64,000 bases of DNA from Anaerolineales bacterium. Lineage in GTDB: Bacteria; Chloroflexota; Anaerolineae; Anaerolineales; UBA4823. The notes below the pieces were generated by a model. The model worked only from the letters and a program-made list of their open reading frames with translations, ran no database searches and was not told the origin of the DNA. The DNA lies in the NCBI GenBank assembly GCA_025057645.1, contig JANXBJ010000003.1:1-64000 (forward strand). The letters run 5' to 3'. The translations under genes were made by a program, and so were the position numbers. This document shows positions 8,158 through 19,095 of this stretch, piece by piece. Every line of letters begins with the position of its first letter. Positions within the stretch are counted from its first letter, which is position 1.

Positions 8158-9528
8158 TTGAGAATGCCGGTTGAGTTTCTTCCACCTCTCCCTTATAGTT
8201 TGCAGTCGCATCCCTGGCGGACTGTGGTTCTGGACGCACTCTGTGCTGCTCTTAATGCAGTTAATGGGGAGCAAGCCGTATGCCAGAATTTGCATCTTGA
8301 GGGAGATCAGCTGTGGGTTGGAGAGCAAAGGTTTCCTCTTGAGCCTCGAGGACGCCTTGCCGTTTTGGCAGTAGGCAAGGCTGCGGTTGCTATGGCTCGG
8401 GGCGCCAAAGCGGTTTTAGGTGAACGGGTCTCCCAAGGATTAATTGTGACCAAATTTTTGCCCCAAGACGAGCTGGCTCCCTTTCCCGTGATGCTGGGAG
8501 ACCACCCTATCCCAAAACAGCGGAGCTTGCGGGCAGCGCAGGCCGTAGGGCGCTTCCTGAAGTCCTTGCAACCCGGGGACACCTTGCTCTGCCTAATCTC
8601 CGGTGGGGCCTCTGCTCTCCTGACTCTTCCCCGTTCTCCCTTGCGACTGCGCGACCTGCAAAAAACTACGCAGTTACTTTTGCGTTGTGGTGCCACTATT
8701 TACGAGCTGAACACGCTTCGCAAACATCTCGAACGTCTAAAGGGTGGCGGAATTGTTAAGAGCGTAAACTCAGTTCGGGTGATCAGCCTGATCATCTCGG
8801 ATGTGATCGGGGATGCAGTTGAGGTGATCGGCTCAGGGATGACCACAGCCGATCCAACCACGTTTGGGGATGCGATCGAGGTGATCGATCGGTATGAGCT
8901 TCGCCGCTTGATTCCCCCTAGCGTTCTGGAGTATTTGCTCCAAGGAGCTCAAGGCTTGTATCCTGAGACCCTCAAACCCAATGAGGTTGCTCCCGATCGA
9001 GTGCTCAACCACGTTATTGCAAGCAATCGCCATGCCTGCGAAGCGGCGCAGCGTTCACTTCAGAGTTCGGGGGTAGAAGTTTTCTATCTGACTTCCTACT
9101 TGCAAGGTGAAGCGAGTCAGGTGGGGCGCGTCTTTGCCGCTTTTGCGCGCCATCTTTGTGCAACTCGGAGCGCTTCAGCACCTCCGTTGTGCTGGATCGC
9201 CGGCGGAGAGACCACTGTGACCGTGCGCGGGAATGGCATCGGAGGGCGCAACTCAGAGGTGGCACTAGGGGCCGTGGCGGAAATGAGCGGTTTGGAGCGT
9301 GCTTTACTGATCACGCTCGCCTCTGATGGAGATGACGGTTTCAGCCCTGCAGCAGGAGCAGTGGTCAACGGTTCGACAGCGACCCGAGCAAGCCAGATGG
9401 GCTTGTCGCCCGGGGCATTTCTCAAACGCAATGATTCCTATACATTCTTCAATCGGCTTCAAGATTGCCTTTATACTTCACCAACGCACACCAACGTTAA
9501 TGACCTAATTTTCTTGTTTATTGGTTAG
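8158..9528 (+). CDS. Glycerate 2-kinase (MOFRL/DUF4147 family)
   Basis: GKAAVAMARG, LISGGASALL, LNTLRKHLERLKGGGI, SDVIGD, GGETTVTVRGNGIGGRNSEVAL, PTHTNVNDL. Confidence 0.93.
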   Translation: MRMPVEFLPPLPYSLQSHPWRTVVLDALCAALNAVNGEQAVCQNLHLEGDQLWVGEQRFPLEPRGRLAVLAVGKAAVAMARGAKAVLGERVSQGLIVTKFLPQDELAPFPVMLGDHPIPKQRSLRAAQAVGRFLKSLQPGDTLLCLISGGASALLTLPRSPLRLRDLQKTTQLLLRCGATIYELNTLRKHLERLKGGGIVKSVNSVRVISLIISDVIGDAVEVIGSGMTTADPTTFGDAIEVIDRYELRRLIPPSVLEYLLQGAQGLYPETLKPNEVAPDRVLNHVIASNRHACEAAQRSLQSSGVEVFYLTSYLQGEASQVGRVFAAFARHLCATRSASAPPLCWIAGGETTVTVRGNGIGGRNSEVALGAVAEMSGLERALLITLASDGDDGFSPAAGAVVNGSTATRASQMGLSPGAFLKRNDSYTFFNRLQDCLYTSPTHTNVNDLIFLFIG

Positions 9529-9546
9529 TGTTCGTAAGGAGAGCAT

Positions 9547-10473
9547 ATGGAGACAATTAAAGTTGCAAGTTATGTGGGCCTCGATCCGCAAACTCTTGCC
9601 GAGCGAGCCGAAGCCGCTCGCGAACACTTGGCGCACTGCGACCTATGCGGTTGGGAATGTGGAGCGAACCGCTTAGCAGGAAAGTTCGGGGTCTGTAAAA
9701 CCGGCGAAATGGCCTATGTCAGCAGTTATGGCCCTCACTATGGGGAGGAGAACCCTTTGCGCGGATGGCGTGGCTCCGGCACGATCTTTTTTGCCGGTTG
9801 CAACTTGCGTTGCCAGTATTGTCAGAACTATGAGATCAGTCAGTTCTATCAAGGCCATGCGGTCACTCCAGCCCAACTAGCCGAGATCATGCTTCGCCTC
9901 CAAGCAATGGGCTGCCATAACATCAACTTTGTGTCACCCTCGCACGTGATTGTGCCGATTTTGCAAGCCTTGGTTATTGCCCGCTCGAAGGGTCTCCGCA
10001 TCCCGCTGGTTTATAACACCGGTGGATATGACTCGCTGGTGGCTCTGAAGTTCTTGGAAGGGATTGTCGACATCTACATGCCGGATATGAAGTATAGCGA
10101 TGCTTCTCTTGCCCGCAAGTATTCTAAAATTCCTCATTACCCTGAAACGAACCAGCAGGCCGTAAAGGAGATGCACCGTCAGGTGGGCGACCTAGTTTTA
10201 GATGAGCATGGGATTGCTCAGCGGGGGTTATTGATTCGGCACTTGGTCTTGCCGAATCGGATTGCGGGGAGCGAGCAAATTCTGAGGTTCATTGTGGAAG
10301 AGATTTCGCCGAACACTTATGTGAATATCATGGAGCAATACCGTCCCCTCTATCTGGCTCATCAATACCCCGAGCTGAACCGTCGTATCACCCTCCAAGA
10401 GTATGAGGAAGTTGTCGCCTTGGCGCGATCTTTGGGCCTAAGGCGACTGGATGGAGCGCTTTTTCGGCCTTGA
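9547..10473 (+). CDS. Radical SAM protein (pyruvate formate-lyase-activating-enzyme-like)
   Basis: GCNLRCQYCQNYEIS CxxxCxxC motif; N-terminal CDLCGWECGANR; NINFVSPSH. Confidence 0.92.
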   Translation: METIKVASYVGLDPQTLAERAEAAREHLAHCDLCGWECGANRLAGKFGVCKTGEMAYVSSYGPHYGEENPLRGWRGSGTIFFAGCNLRCQYCQNYEISQFYQGHAVTPAQLAEIMLRLQAMGCHNINFVSPSHVIVPILQALVIARSKGLRIPLVYNTGGYDSLVALKFLEGIVDIYMPDMKYSDASLARKYSKIPHYPETNQQAVKEMHRQVGDLVLDEHGIAQRGLLIRHLVLPNRIAGSEQILRFIVEEISPNTYVNIMEQYRPLYLAHQYPELNRRITLQEYEEVVALARSLGLRRLDGALFRP

Positions 10474-10679
10474 CACTACTCTACATAATGGTAAACTACT
10501 TCTAATGAGATTGATCAAATCGCTCAGCGAACTCTCCCCGTTCCCGCCTCCCCGGAAACCGTAAGGTGGCTTTCGGCTTCTGAGAGTTCGCCGGCGAAAG
10601 TCTACACCCCTTTGCCCTCTGGAGCGAAAGCCACAGAGGGCAATTCTGTTGCTACAATCCATACCCTGAGGAGGAAGCC

Positions 10680-12452
10680 GTGAGAGTTTCGCAATTGTTC
10701 AATGTGACCTTGCGAGAAGCTCCTGCCGAGGCCGAGGTGGCCAGTCATCAACTCTTGGTGCGGGCGGGGTTTATCCGTCAACTGGCAGCGGGGATCTTCA
10801 GCTTTATGCCCCTGGGCCGTCGCACTTTGACCAAGATCGAAAATATCATGCGCGAGGAAATGAACGCCATTGGGGGGCAAGAGGTGACAATGCCCGTGGT
10901 TCATCCTGCCGACATTTGGAAGGAGACCCAGCGTTGGTACCAGATCGGCAGCGAGATGGGGCGCTTCAAGGACAAGAACAACCGCGATATGGTCTTAGCA
11001 ATGACCCACGAAGAGGTTGTCGCCGATATCGTGCGCAAGGATATTCGATCATATCGGCAACTTCCACGCCTGATCTATCATATTCAGACCAAATGGCGGG
11101 ATGATCCTCGTCCTCGCGCCGGGTTGATCCGCGTGCGGGAATTCACGATGAAGGACAGTTACAGCTTGGATGCAGACTGGGAGGGATTAGATAAACAATA
11201 TCGCGCCCATTATCAAGCCTACTTTAACATCTTCCACCGTTGTGGGATTCCGGTGATTGCGGTGAAATCCGATGTGGGGATGATGGGCGGCCAGATGGCA
11301 CACGAATACATGTACCTCACCCCTATCGGAGAAGACACGATTGTCTTATGTGACAGTTGTGGTTATTCTGCCAACCGTCAGATTGCTTTCTTCCAGAAGA
11401 CCCCTCCCCCCGCTGAGATGCCCCTTCCCGCCGAGAAAGTTTACACGCCAAACGCAAAGACCATTGAGGCTTTGGCCAACTATCTCCAAATCCCTAAGCA
11501 GAAGACAGCTAAAGCAGTTTTTATGGTGGCGACCTTGCCTGCCGATGGAGGGTATAAGGAAGCCTTTGTATTCGCCATCGTACGGGGAGACATGGAGCTC
11601 AATGAGACCAAACTTGCCAACGTACTCAAGGCTAAAGATTTGCGTCCGGCAACGGAAGAGGAAATCCTTGCCACCGGCGCTGTTCCGGGTTATGCTTCGC
11701 CTGTGGGGTTAAAGGACGTTTTGGTGGTGGTGGACGATCTCATCCCTCAATCGCCAAACCTAGTCGCCGGTGCGAATGAGGAGGAATACCACCTCCGAAA
11801 CGTCAATTACGGGCGGGACTTCCAGGCCAATCTTGTTGCAGATATTGTGGCGGCTCAGGATGGTGATCCTTGCATTCGCTGTGGGGCTCCTCTGCGCACT
11901 GCCCGGGGTGTGGAGGTTGGTAACATCTTTAAGCTCGGCACCCGCTACTCGGATGCGATGGGATGCACCTTCCTCGACAAGGACGGTGTAGAGAAGCCGA
12001 TCATTATGGGCTCGTATGGAATCGGCAGCGGAAGGCTGATGGCCTGTATCGCCGAAGAGCACCACGATGAACAAGGGTTAATCTGGCCGATCACGGTGGC
12101 TCCGTACCAGGTCATCATTGTCTCGATCGGCGGTCACCAGAGCGAGAAGGTTCAGGCCGCAGCGGATGCCCTCTACCAGGAGCTGGTCTCCAAAGGTTTG
12201 GAGGTGTTATATGATGATCGCGAGGAAAGCCCGGGGGTGAAGTTTATGGATGCCGACCTGATCGGCATCCCCATTCGCCTCACCGTGAGCGAAAGGACAC
12301 TGCAGCAGAACTCGGTGGAGTTTAAGCGCCGTGATCAGAGTGAGAAACGGTTAGTTCCAGTTTCCGAGGTCTATGGAGTTGTAAAATCTGAGATTGACCT
12401 GCTCCACCAGGCGATTCAAGCAAAGGTGGTTGAAGTGCCCTTTGAGGGGTGA
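10680..12452 (+). CDS. proS: Prolyl-tRNA synthetase
   Basis: MRVSQLFNVTLREAPAEAEVASHQLLVRAGFIRQLAAGIFSFMPLG; class II motifs; GTG start preceded by GAGGAGG. Confidence 0.97.
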   Translation: MRVSQLFNVTLREAPAEAEVASHQLLVRAGFIRQLAAGIFSFMPLGRRTLTKIENIMREEMNAIGGQEVTMPVVHPADIWKETQRWYQIGSEMGRFKDKNNRDMVLAMTHEEVVADIVRKDIRSYRQLPRLIYHIQTKWRDDPRPRAGLIRVREFTMKDSYSLDADWEGLDKQYRAHYQAYFNIFHRCGIPVIAVKSDVGMMGGQMAHEYMYLTPIGEDTIVLCDSCGYSANRQIAFFQKTPPPAEMPLPAEKVYTPNAKTIEALANYLQIPKQKTAKAVFMVATLPADGGYKEAFVFAIVRGDMELNETKLANVLKAKDLRPATEEEILATGAVPGYASPVGLKDVLVVVDDLIPQSPNLVAGANEEEYHLRNVNYGRDFQANLVADIVAAQDGDPCIRCGAPLRTARGVEVGNIFKLGTRYSDAMGCTFLDKDGVEKPIIMGSYGIGSGRLMACIAEEHHDEQGLIWPITVAPYQVIIVSIGGHQSEKVQAAADALYQELVSKGLEVLYDDREESPGVKFMDADLIGIPIRLTVSERTLQQNSVEFKRRDQSEKRLVPVSEVYGVVKSEIDLLHQAIQAKVVEVPFEG

Positions 12453-12539
12453 GAAAGGCGCTGAGGTGCAAGGGATATTTGGTGTCGTACGGAGAGATCA
12501 AGGGGGGAAAGTCTTTCTCTCTGGTATCGGCGAAGGTCG

Positions 12540-12570
12540 GCCTTCCGAAGTCCACCGGACTTCGGAAGGC
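12540..12570. terminator. Hairpin between convergent proS and the beta-oxidation operon (no clear T-tract)
   Basis: CCTTCCGAAGTCC (12541-12553) pairs with GGACTTCGGAAGG (12557-12569), plus the outer G12540/C12570 pair. Confidence 0.5.
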
Positions 12571-12647
12571 GGCTTAGAGTGTCCTAGAGCGAAGAGAGTT
12601 ATGGAGGCAGGGCAGACGAGTGTCGATTAGCCAAGCCCGGACTCGTT

Positions 12648-12977
12648 TTAGCCCATCTTAAAGAATTGAGTTAACTTCGTCGCCAGGTTCAAGTCGCCCG
12701 ATAGCTTGAGTTTTCCCTGCATGAAGTACTGCATTCCGTTGGCCTTGCCGGTGAGAATATCTTTGAAGTCTTGGGCGTCTGCGGTCAGGGTCATGGTCGG
12801 ATTTTCAGCCACCCCGCTGGCCACCGTGCATGTCCCATCTTTGATAGTGATGATGTAGTCACCTCCCTCTTCGCCGGTGAGGTGATACTGGATCACTGCG
12901 TTGACTCCCTGTGCCTTTTCTGGGATGAACGCTTTAGGGTGATTTTCGATCAACTGCTTTACGGTTATTTCGGCCAT
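12648..12977 (-). CDS. SCP2 sterol/lipid-binding domain protein
   Basis: VNAVIQYHLTGEEGGDYIITIKDGTCTVASG...TLTADAQDFKDILTGKANGMQYFMQGKLKLSGDLNLATKL. Confidence 0.92.
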   Translation of the reverse strand: MAEITVKQLIENHPKAFIPEKAQGVNAVIQYHLTGEEGGDYIITIKDGTCTVASGVAENPTMTLTADAQDFKDILTGKANGMQYFMQGKLKLSGDLNLATKLTQFFKMG

Positions 12978-12989
12978 TTTGTGCTCCTT

Positions 12990-14192
12990 TCAACTGGGAA
13001 GATTCTCGAAGATGCCGGCGGCACCCATTCCACCGCCGATGCACATTGTCACCATTCCGAATTGTACATCACGTCGTTTCATCTCATAGATTAATTGGGT
13101 AGTAAGCTTCGCTCCCGTGCATCCGAGGGGATGTCCTAGGGCGATTGCACCGCCGTTCACGTTCAGAATCTCGGGGTTCAGGTCTAGCTCTCGGATTACG
13201 GCTAGAGACTGGGCAGCAAAGGCTTCATTGAGCTCAATCAAGCCGATTTCTCGCAGCGATAATCCGGCCAACTTTAGCGCCTTGGGGATAGCCACAACCG
13301 GCCCGATTCCCATGATTTCCGGTGCAACCCCCCCCACAGCGAAGGAAACAAACCGTGCTAGGGGCTTTAGGCCTAGCTCTTCTGCTTTTGCTTGGGACAT
13401 GATCACCACTGCGGCTGCGCCGTCCGACATTTGGGAAGAGTTACCCGCAGTGACCGTACCCCCCTCTTTGAAAGCCGGCTTGAGTTTGGCTAAAGCCTCT
13501 AGGCTGGTATCCTTGCGTGGTCCTTCGTCGACCTTGAAGGTGAACTGGTTGATTTGCGTTTTCCCCTCCTCGTCCAGTTCAACTTTGATCACCTCGACCG
13601 GGACGATTTGGGTCTCAAAGTAGCCTTGTTCGATCGCCCGGATCGCTTTTTGGTGGCTTTGCAAGGCAAACCGATCTTGGTCTTCGCGGGAGATGCCGTA
13701 CTTTGCTGCCACGTTTTCGGCAGTCAATCCCATATTGGTGAAGACCTCTGGCTGATGCTGAGCAAGGTAAGGGGTGGGGGCGAACTTGAAGCCGGTCATC
13801 GGCACCATGCTCATCGACTCCACTCCCCCGGCGATAGCGACTTCGATTTGACCAGCTAGGATAGCATACGCCGCATGAGCAATGCTCTGCAGCCCGGAGG
13901 AACAGAAACGATTGATGGTCTCCGCCGCCACAGAAACCGGCAAACCCGCCCGCAGGCCAACCAGACGCGCAATGTTCATGCCCTGTTCACCCTCCGGAAA
14001 GGCGCACCCTAGGATCAGGTCGTCTACCATCTGCGGCTCGAGGCCAGGGGCACGCTTGAACAAATCTTGGACCACAGCCGATGCAAGTTCCTCGGGACGG
14101 GTGGTTGCCAGGCTTCCTCGCTTGGCCTTTCCCACGGCTGTGCGGGCAGCCGCTACGATTACGGGAATTCTAGATGGATCCTTTGTAGCCAT
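12990..14192 (-). CDS. Acetyl-CoA C-acyltransferase (thiolase)
   Basis: [58 protein letters not shown]; start at [11 protein letters not shown] (14192) with GGAGGG upstream. Confidence 0.95.
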   Translation of the reverse strand: MATKDPSRIPVIVAAARTAVGKAKRGSLATTRPEELASAVVQDLFKRAPGLEPQMVDDLILGCAFPEGEQGMNIARLVGLRAGLPVSVAAETINRFCSSGLQSIAHAAYAILAGQIEVAIAGGVESMSMVPMTGFKFAPTPYLAQHQPEVFTNMGLTAENVAAKYGISREDQDRFALQSHQKAIRAIEQGYFETQIVPVEVIKVELDEEGKTQINQFTFKVDEGPRKDTSLEALAKLKPAFKEGGTVTAGNSSQMSDGAAAVVIMSQAKAEELGLKPLARFVSFAVGGVAPEIMGIGPVVAIPKALKLAGLSLREIGLIELNEAFAAQSLAVIRELDLNPEILNVNGGAIALGHPLGCTGAKLTTQLIYEMKRRDVQFGMVTMCIGGGMGAAGIFENLPS

Positions 14193-14215
14193 CAGTCGTC
14201 CCTCCTTTGCTTTAC

Positions 14216-16636
14216 CTAATTGCGCAATGGCTTGCCCGTTTGAAGCATGTGCCATAGGCGTTGCTGTGTCTTTTCCTCGCCACACAAAGAGAGGAAGGCT
14301 TCTCGCTCTAGATCGAGGAAATATTGTTCGTCCACCCAAGTTGGATGGCTGAGTTCTCCACCGCACAGGACATAGCCTAGCTTTTCACCGATGTGGCGCT
14401 CATAGTCGGTGATGTAGCCTCCCTGGTTCATCAGGTAAATCCCAACCCGTAGAGCGGCTAGGGCATCTCGCCCCGCAGCATAGAGCTTTTCGGGCAGAGG
14501 AGGTCGATATCCATTGGCGGCTAGGTGTAAAACCTCTCGCTTAGCCTCGGCAAGCAAGTGACTGCGATTCATCACTACTCGGTCGGCCGAGCTAAGGAAG
14601 CCGAACTGACGGGCTTCGTCTGCGCTGATGCTCACTTTGGCCATGCCGATGGTTTCGAAGACGCGTTGTAGGAAGGGCAAGGCTTCGGCGTTTTGTGTGC
14701 GCATTGGAGGGGAGATGAGGCGCCGCACCATTTCCTTCGTTCCTCCACCGGCAGGGATCACTCCTACCCCGACCTCGACTAAGCCACTATATAGTTCGGC
14801 ATGGGCGACCACCCGGCTGCCGTGCATCATCACTTCACACCCACCCCCGATGGCCAGGCCGGCCGGAGCAACAATTACCGGTTTCGGAAAGTAGCGCATG
14901 CGCAAGTTCATGTTTTGCAGCTTCCTGACTGCGGCATCCAGCGTGTCCCACATGCCGCTCTGGGCTGCCATCACGATCATAAAGATGTTCGCTCCAGCCG
15001 AGAACTGCTCGGCATCGTTTCCGATCACGATCCCTTCGTAGTCTTTCTCGGCCAGATCCATCGCTTCGAGGATCATGTTGAAGATGTCGTCATCGAGTGC
15101 GTTGACCTTGGTATGAAACTCGACACAGAGCACGCCGTCTCCAAGGTCGATCAGACTTGCCCCGGGGTTGACCTTCAAGCGTTTGCCAGCGCCCTTGAGT
15201 TCCGAGAGCACAATTGCAGAAGGGTGAGGAGGGATCGGCTCGTAGGCGTGTTTGCCGGGGTGGTAGACGCCGATTTTACGGCCGCTTTCCACCCGGTAGA
15301 AGGTGGAGAAGCCCCGGGCGAGCATCTCATCCACCCAACCTGCGGGTGGGAAGCCGGCTTCCTTCATCGCTTGTACGGTTGGAGCAACGCCTAGTAAATC
15401 CCAGGTCTCGAAGGGGCCTGCTTCCCGCCCAAATCCCCACCGCATCGCGTCATCAATTGGCTTCGGGGTCTCGGCGATTTCCGGAATGCGCTCGGAGGCA
15501 TAGGCAAGACTTTGATACGTAAGCGCCCGCACTAACTGTCCGGCGCGGTCTGGGGCCTCGATAAGCGTCCTTAACCGCTTCCCCAAATCTTCGTCTTTTA
15601 CTTTTCCGATCGACTCAAACCGGGGCTTCTGAGGCGGTTCGTATTCTAGTGTCTTAAGGTTAAGTGACCAGAATTCTTTCTTGCCGTCAGGCTGGACCAT
15701 TTCTTTATAAAAACCCTGCTTGGTTTTGTTACCTAGCCTTCCTTGGGACAGCAGAGCGCAGATCAGGTTGTTTACCCGCTCGGAATTGAGGTACTTTTGA
15801 GCTTGAGCGTCGTGGGGGATTGCCGAAGCCAGATTTCGCCTGACGTGTTCCCAAACATCGATGCCAACCAAGTCCAACAAGCGGAATGTTGCTGTCTTCG
15901 GATTCCCAATTGGAGGGCCAGTGATGGCATCCACCTCTTCGACCGTGTATTCATTTTCTAGAATGTAATCCAAGGCAAATGCTGCGCATCCGAATGCAAT
16001 GCGATTGGCGATGAAGTTGGGGGTGTCTTTACATAATACAATCCCCTTTCCGAGACGGTATTCTGCAAAGTGGCTGATCGACTCAATCACTTCGGGCAGC
16101 GTATCCCGGGTGGGGATCACTTCCAGAAGCCTTAGATACCTTGGAGGGTTAAAGAAGTGGGTGCCTAAGAAGTGTTGACGAAAGCCCTCACTGCGCCCTT
16201 CTGCGATCGAGGCGATGGGAATCCCGGAGGTATTGGTGCTGACGATTGCGTAGGGAGAGCGCGTTTGATCTACCTTTTCCATTAATCGGCGTTTGATCGC
16301 TAAGTCTTCGACCACCGCTTCGATGATCCAATCGGCCTGAGAAATGCTCCCGAAGTCGTCTTCCAAATTACCTAAGCGCACCAAGCTGGCATGATCGGCT
16401 GTGAAGAAACTCGCCGGACGTGACTGCAAGGCGCGTTCGAAGCCTTCGCGCACGATGCGGTTGCGCACCTCGCGGTCGGCAAGGGTCAGCCCCCTTGCCT
16501 CTTCCTCAGGCGTTAGCTTCTGTGGCACAATATCCAGTAAAGTCACCCGTATACCAGCGTTTGCCAGATGCGCAGCAATGGCGGCGCCCATGGTGCCAGC
16601 GCCGATGACGGCTGCGTGTCGAATGAAGTACTTCAT
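14216..16636 (-). CDS. 3-hydroxyacyl-CoA dehydrogenase / enoyl-CoA hydratase fusion
   Basis: [57 protein letters not shown]; crotonase part [32 protein letters not shown]. Confidence 0.95.
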   Translation of the reverse strand: MKYFIRHAAVIGAGTMGAAIAAHLANAGIRVTLLDIVPQKLTPEEEARGLTLADREVRNRIVREGFERALQSRPASFFTADHASLVRLGNLEDDFGSISQADWIIEAVVEDLAIKRRLMEKVDQTRSPYAIVSTNTSGIPIASIAEGRSEGFRQHFLGTHFFNPPRYLRLLEVIPTRDTLPEVIESISHFAEYRLGKGIVLCKDTPNFIANRIAFGCAAFALDYILENEYTVEEVDAITGPPIGNPKTATFRLLDLVGIDVWEHVRRNLASAIPHDAQAQKYLNSERVNNLICALLSQGRLGNKTKQGFYKEMVQPDGKKEFWSLNLKTLEYEPPQKPRFESIGKVKDEDLGKRLRTLIEAPDRAGQLVRALTYQSLAYASERIPEIAETPKPIDDAMRWGFGREAGPFETWDLLGVAPTVQAMKEAGFPPAGWVDEMLARGFSTFYRVESGRKIGVYHPGKHAYEPIPPHPSAIVLSELKGAGKRLKVNPGASLIDLGDGVLCVEFHTKVNALDDDIFNMILEAMDLAEKDYEGIVIGNDAEQFSAGANIFMIVMAAQSGMWDTLDAAVRKLQNMNLRMRYFPKPVIVAPAGLAIGGGCEVMMHGSRVVAHAELYSGLVEVGVGVIPAGGGTKEMVRRLISPPMRTQNAEALPFLQRVFETIGMAKVSISADEARQFGFLSSADRVVMNRSHLLAEAKREVLHLAANGYRPPLPEKLYAAGRDALAALRVGIYLMNQGGYITDYERHIGEKLGYVLCGGELSHPTWVDEQYFLDLEREAFLSLCGEEKTQQRLWHMLQTGKPLRN

Positions 16637-16656
16637 CTTGCCTCCTTTCTGCTCCC

Positions 16657-17916
16657 CTAGCGCAGTTCCCGCCCGGAGTAACCGAGGATGTTTCGGGCGA
16701 CCACCAGCCGGTTAATTTGTCCTGTGCCTTCGTAGATGTCGGTGATTTTTGCATCGCGGAACCACTTTTCCAAGAGATAGTCGCGTGAATAGCCGATCGG
16801 GCCCATCAGCTCGACTGCGCGTTGGGTGATCTTGGTCACGATATCTCCGGCGCGCAGTTTCGCCATCGAAGCTTCGAGGGGATTGGGTTTGCGGTTGTCG
16901 GCCATCCAAACGGCTTTGAGCACCAGTAGCCATGCAGAGCGGAGCATCACTTCCATGTCGATGATTTCCCTTTCGATGTTGGTCAGCTTAGAGCGGGGTA
17001 AGCCATAACGAATCTGGATTCCCTGTTTGGCGAGCAGTTCCTTGACCAATTCGAGCGTCGCTCGAGCAACCCCGACCCCGGTGGCCGCAACCAGTGGTCG
17101 GGTGGCATCGAAGGTGGCCATAGCGCCCTTGAAGCCTTTGCTGGTATCGGGTTGGATTTCGGGGCTGCCGAGCAAGTTTTCAAACGGCACTCTTGCATCT
17201 TGGAGGACGATCGAAGCGGTGTCGCTAGCGCGAATACCCATCTTATGTTCCAATTTTGTCACCTTGACCCCTGGCGTGCCAGCTTCGACCACAAAGGAGC
17301 GAATTCCTGCTCTGCCTGCGCTTGGGTCAATGGTTGCCCAAACGACCACGAAGCCGTTGCTCTCCACTAATGCCTTGTGTCCGGCGGTGACAAAGATTTT
17401 TTCCCCATTCAAGACCCACTCGTTGGTGTTCCTGTCTAATACAGCCGTTGTGCGGATGGCAGAGGTATCCGAGCCGCAGTGCGGTTCGGTCATCGCCATG
17501 GCGGCAAAAACAGGCTTTTCTTCGCTAAAGCGGGCGAGGAATTTCTGCTTTTGCTCGGGAGTTCCTGCGGCTTCCACGGCGGCCGCCCCTAGCCCTCCAC
17601 CAGGGGTGCATAAATAGATGCCCACGTCTCCCCAAGAAAGCATTTCGAGCATAAAGGCCAGCATTTGGTAACCAATGGGCGGTCGTTTCTCCTTCTTTTC
17701 TTCGGTTTCTGCCCCCTCTTTCTTCTCTGAACTGGGTGCCATTGATCCGGCACCGGTAGCGCGCATCGCCATATGCATAAAGTTAATGTAATCCCAGGGA
17801 ATTTCGTGCTCGTGCTCGTCGAAGTAACGGGAGACCGGGCGCATCATGTTTTCTGCGATCGTTTGAAGCACGTATCTCTGTTGAGCGATCGGTTTTGGCA
17901 TCTCAAATTCGATCAT
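16657..17916 (-). CDS. Acyl-CoA dehydrogenase
   Basis: MAMTEPHCGSDTSAIRTTA, LNGEKIFVTAG, KITDIYEGTGQINRLVVARNILG. Confidence 0.94.
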   Translation of the reverse strand: MIEFEMPKPIAQQRYVLQTIAENMMRPVSRYFDEHEHEIPWDYINFMHMAMRATGAGSMAPSSEKKEGAETEEKKEKRPPIGYQMLAFMLEMLSWGDVGIYLCTPGGGLGAAAVEAAGTPEQKQKFLARFSEEKPVFAAMAMTEPHCGSDTSAIRTTAVLDRNTNEWVLNGEKIFVTAGHKALVESNGFVVVWATIDPSAGRAGIRSFVVEAGTPGVKVTKLEHKMGIRASDTASIVLQDARVPFENLLGSPEIQPDTSKGFKGAMATFDATRPLVAATGVGVARATLELVKELLAKQGIQIRYGLPRSKLTNIEREIIDMEVMLRSAWLLVLKAVWMADNRKPNPLEASMAKLRAGDIVTKITQRAVELMGPIGYSRDYLLEKWFRDAKITDIYEGTGQINRLVVARNILGYSGRELR

Positions 17917-17937
17917 TATTACCTTCCTTCTCTTTCC

Positions 17938-19032
17938 CTAAATTATCCCCAGACCGGTGAGCATGGCAAAGCCACGCCCGTTGCGCATCCATAGTTCGAC
18001 CGGGTGTTCACGGATATACCCATGTCCCCCGAGGATTTGAACCGCGCGGTCGGTCACCATCATTGCCATGTCCACAGCGCCGATATGCGCTAGGTAGGCT
18101 TGCTTACTGGCTTCCTCCCTTTTTTTGTCCACCATCCAGGCAGCTTCCCAGGTCAGTAAGCGGATAGCTTCGATCTCCGTTGCCATTTCAGCCAGCATGA
18201 AAGCGATAGCTTGCTTTTGGGCAACTTTGACCCCGAATACTTCGCGCTCCTTGGCATAATCTCGGGAGTATTCAAAGGCCGCTCGACTCACTCCAACGGC
18301 CATTGCAGCCATTGCCAGGCGCATCAAGTCGAATACCGGATTGAGATCACATCCGTTCACTCCCCCCAGACGCCGTTCGGCTGGGACTATAACATCTTCT
18401 AGGGAGACTTTGTAAATCGGTAGGGCATTGACTCCCAGAGTCTTTTGACGTTCACCGACAATGAGCCCTGGCGTGTTGGGGTCTACAATGAAGCCTTGGG
18501 TCCTTCCCTCTAAGTTGGCATAGACGAGGAATTGTCTGGCTTCATTGGCAAAAGGGACATAAATTTTCTCTCCGCGCAGCACGTAGTGGCCGTTTTTCTT
18601 TTCAGCTATTGTGCGCATTTCGAGTAAATCGAAGTCAAAAAAGGGTTCAATACAAGCGGCGGTGTAAGGCTGCCAACCTCCTTCGGCAATTGGGGGTAGA
18701 TAGGTTTTCTTCTGTTCCTCGCTGCCACAGGCGAGAATCGGGAGAGCAAACAAGGCCGGTGTGAGCACAGCCAGTGTGCCTGCGAGATCCCCGTAGCTCA
18801 TTTCCTCTGCTGCCAGAACACCGGTTAGAGCGGAGTGCTCGCCAAACCCACCATAGGTCTCAGGAATCGAGCCCTGCAAGACACCCAGTTGCCATCCTTT
18901 ATCGATGATTTCTTGAGGAAACCCATACCCCTCGTCAGCCTCATGGGCTTTGCGTCGTAAGTCATTGAGGGCGTAACGGTTGACGGCATCGATCAACATT
19001 TTTTGTTCATCTGTTGGTTCAAAAGAATACAT
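17938..19032 (-). CDS. Acyl-CoA dehydrogenase (second paralog)
   Basis: MYSFEPTDEQKMLIDAVNRYA start; VQILGGHGYIREHPVELWMRNGRGFAMLTG. Confidence 0.93.
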   Translation of the reverse strand: MYSFEPTDEQKMLIDAVNRYALNDLRRKAHEADEGYGFPQEIIDKGWQLGVLQGSIPETYGGFGEHSALTGVLAAEEMSYGDLAGTLAVLTPALFALPILACGSEEQKKTYLPPIAEGGWQPYTAACIEPFFDFDLLEMRTIAEKKNGHYVLRGEKIYVPFANEARQFLVYANLEGRTQGFIVDPNTPGLIVGERQKTLGVNALPIYKVSLEDVIVPAERRLGGVNGCDLNPVFDLMRLAMAAMAVGVSRAAFEYSRDYAKEREVFGVKVAQKQAIAFMLAEMATEIEAIRLLTWEAAWMVDKKREEASKQAYLAHIGAVDMAMMVTDRAVQILGGHGYIREHPVELWMRNGRGFAMLTGLGII

Positions 19033-19095
19033 GGAACCCTCCTTTATTCTCTCCAGACCCGGTGAAATCAAACATGCCTCTCGTGAAAGATGGAT

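Noticed and set aside
10474-10679. T-box riboswitch upstream of proS
   Set aside because: Hairpins are present, but no recognisable T-box motif (TGGNACCGCG-type) or specifier arrangement was found; kept only as an unclassified leader.
14193-14366. Long N-terminal extension of the thiolase ORF
   Set aside because: Overlaps the 3' end of the HAD/ECH gene; [11 protein letters not shown] at 14192 has a good RBS and matches thiolase N-termini.
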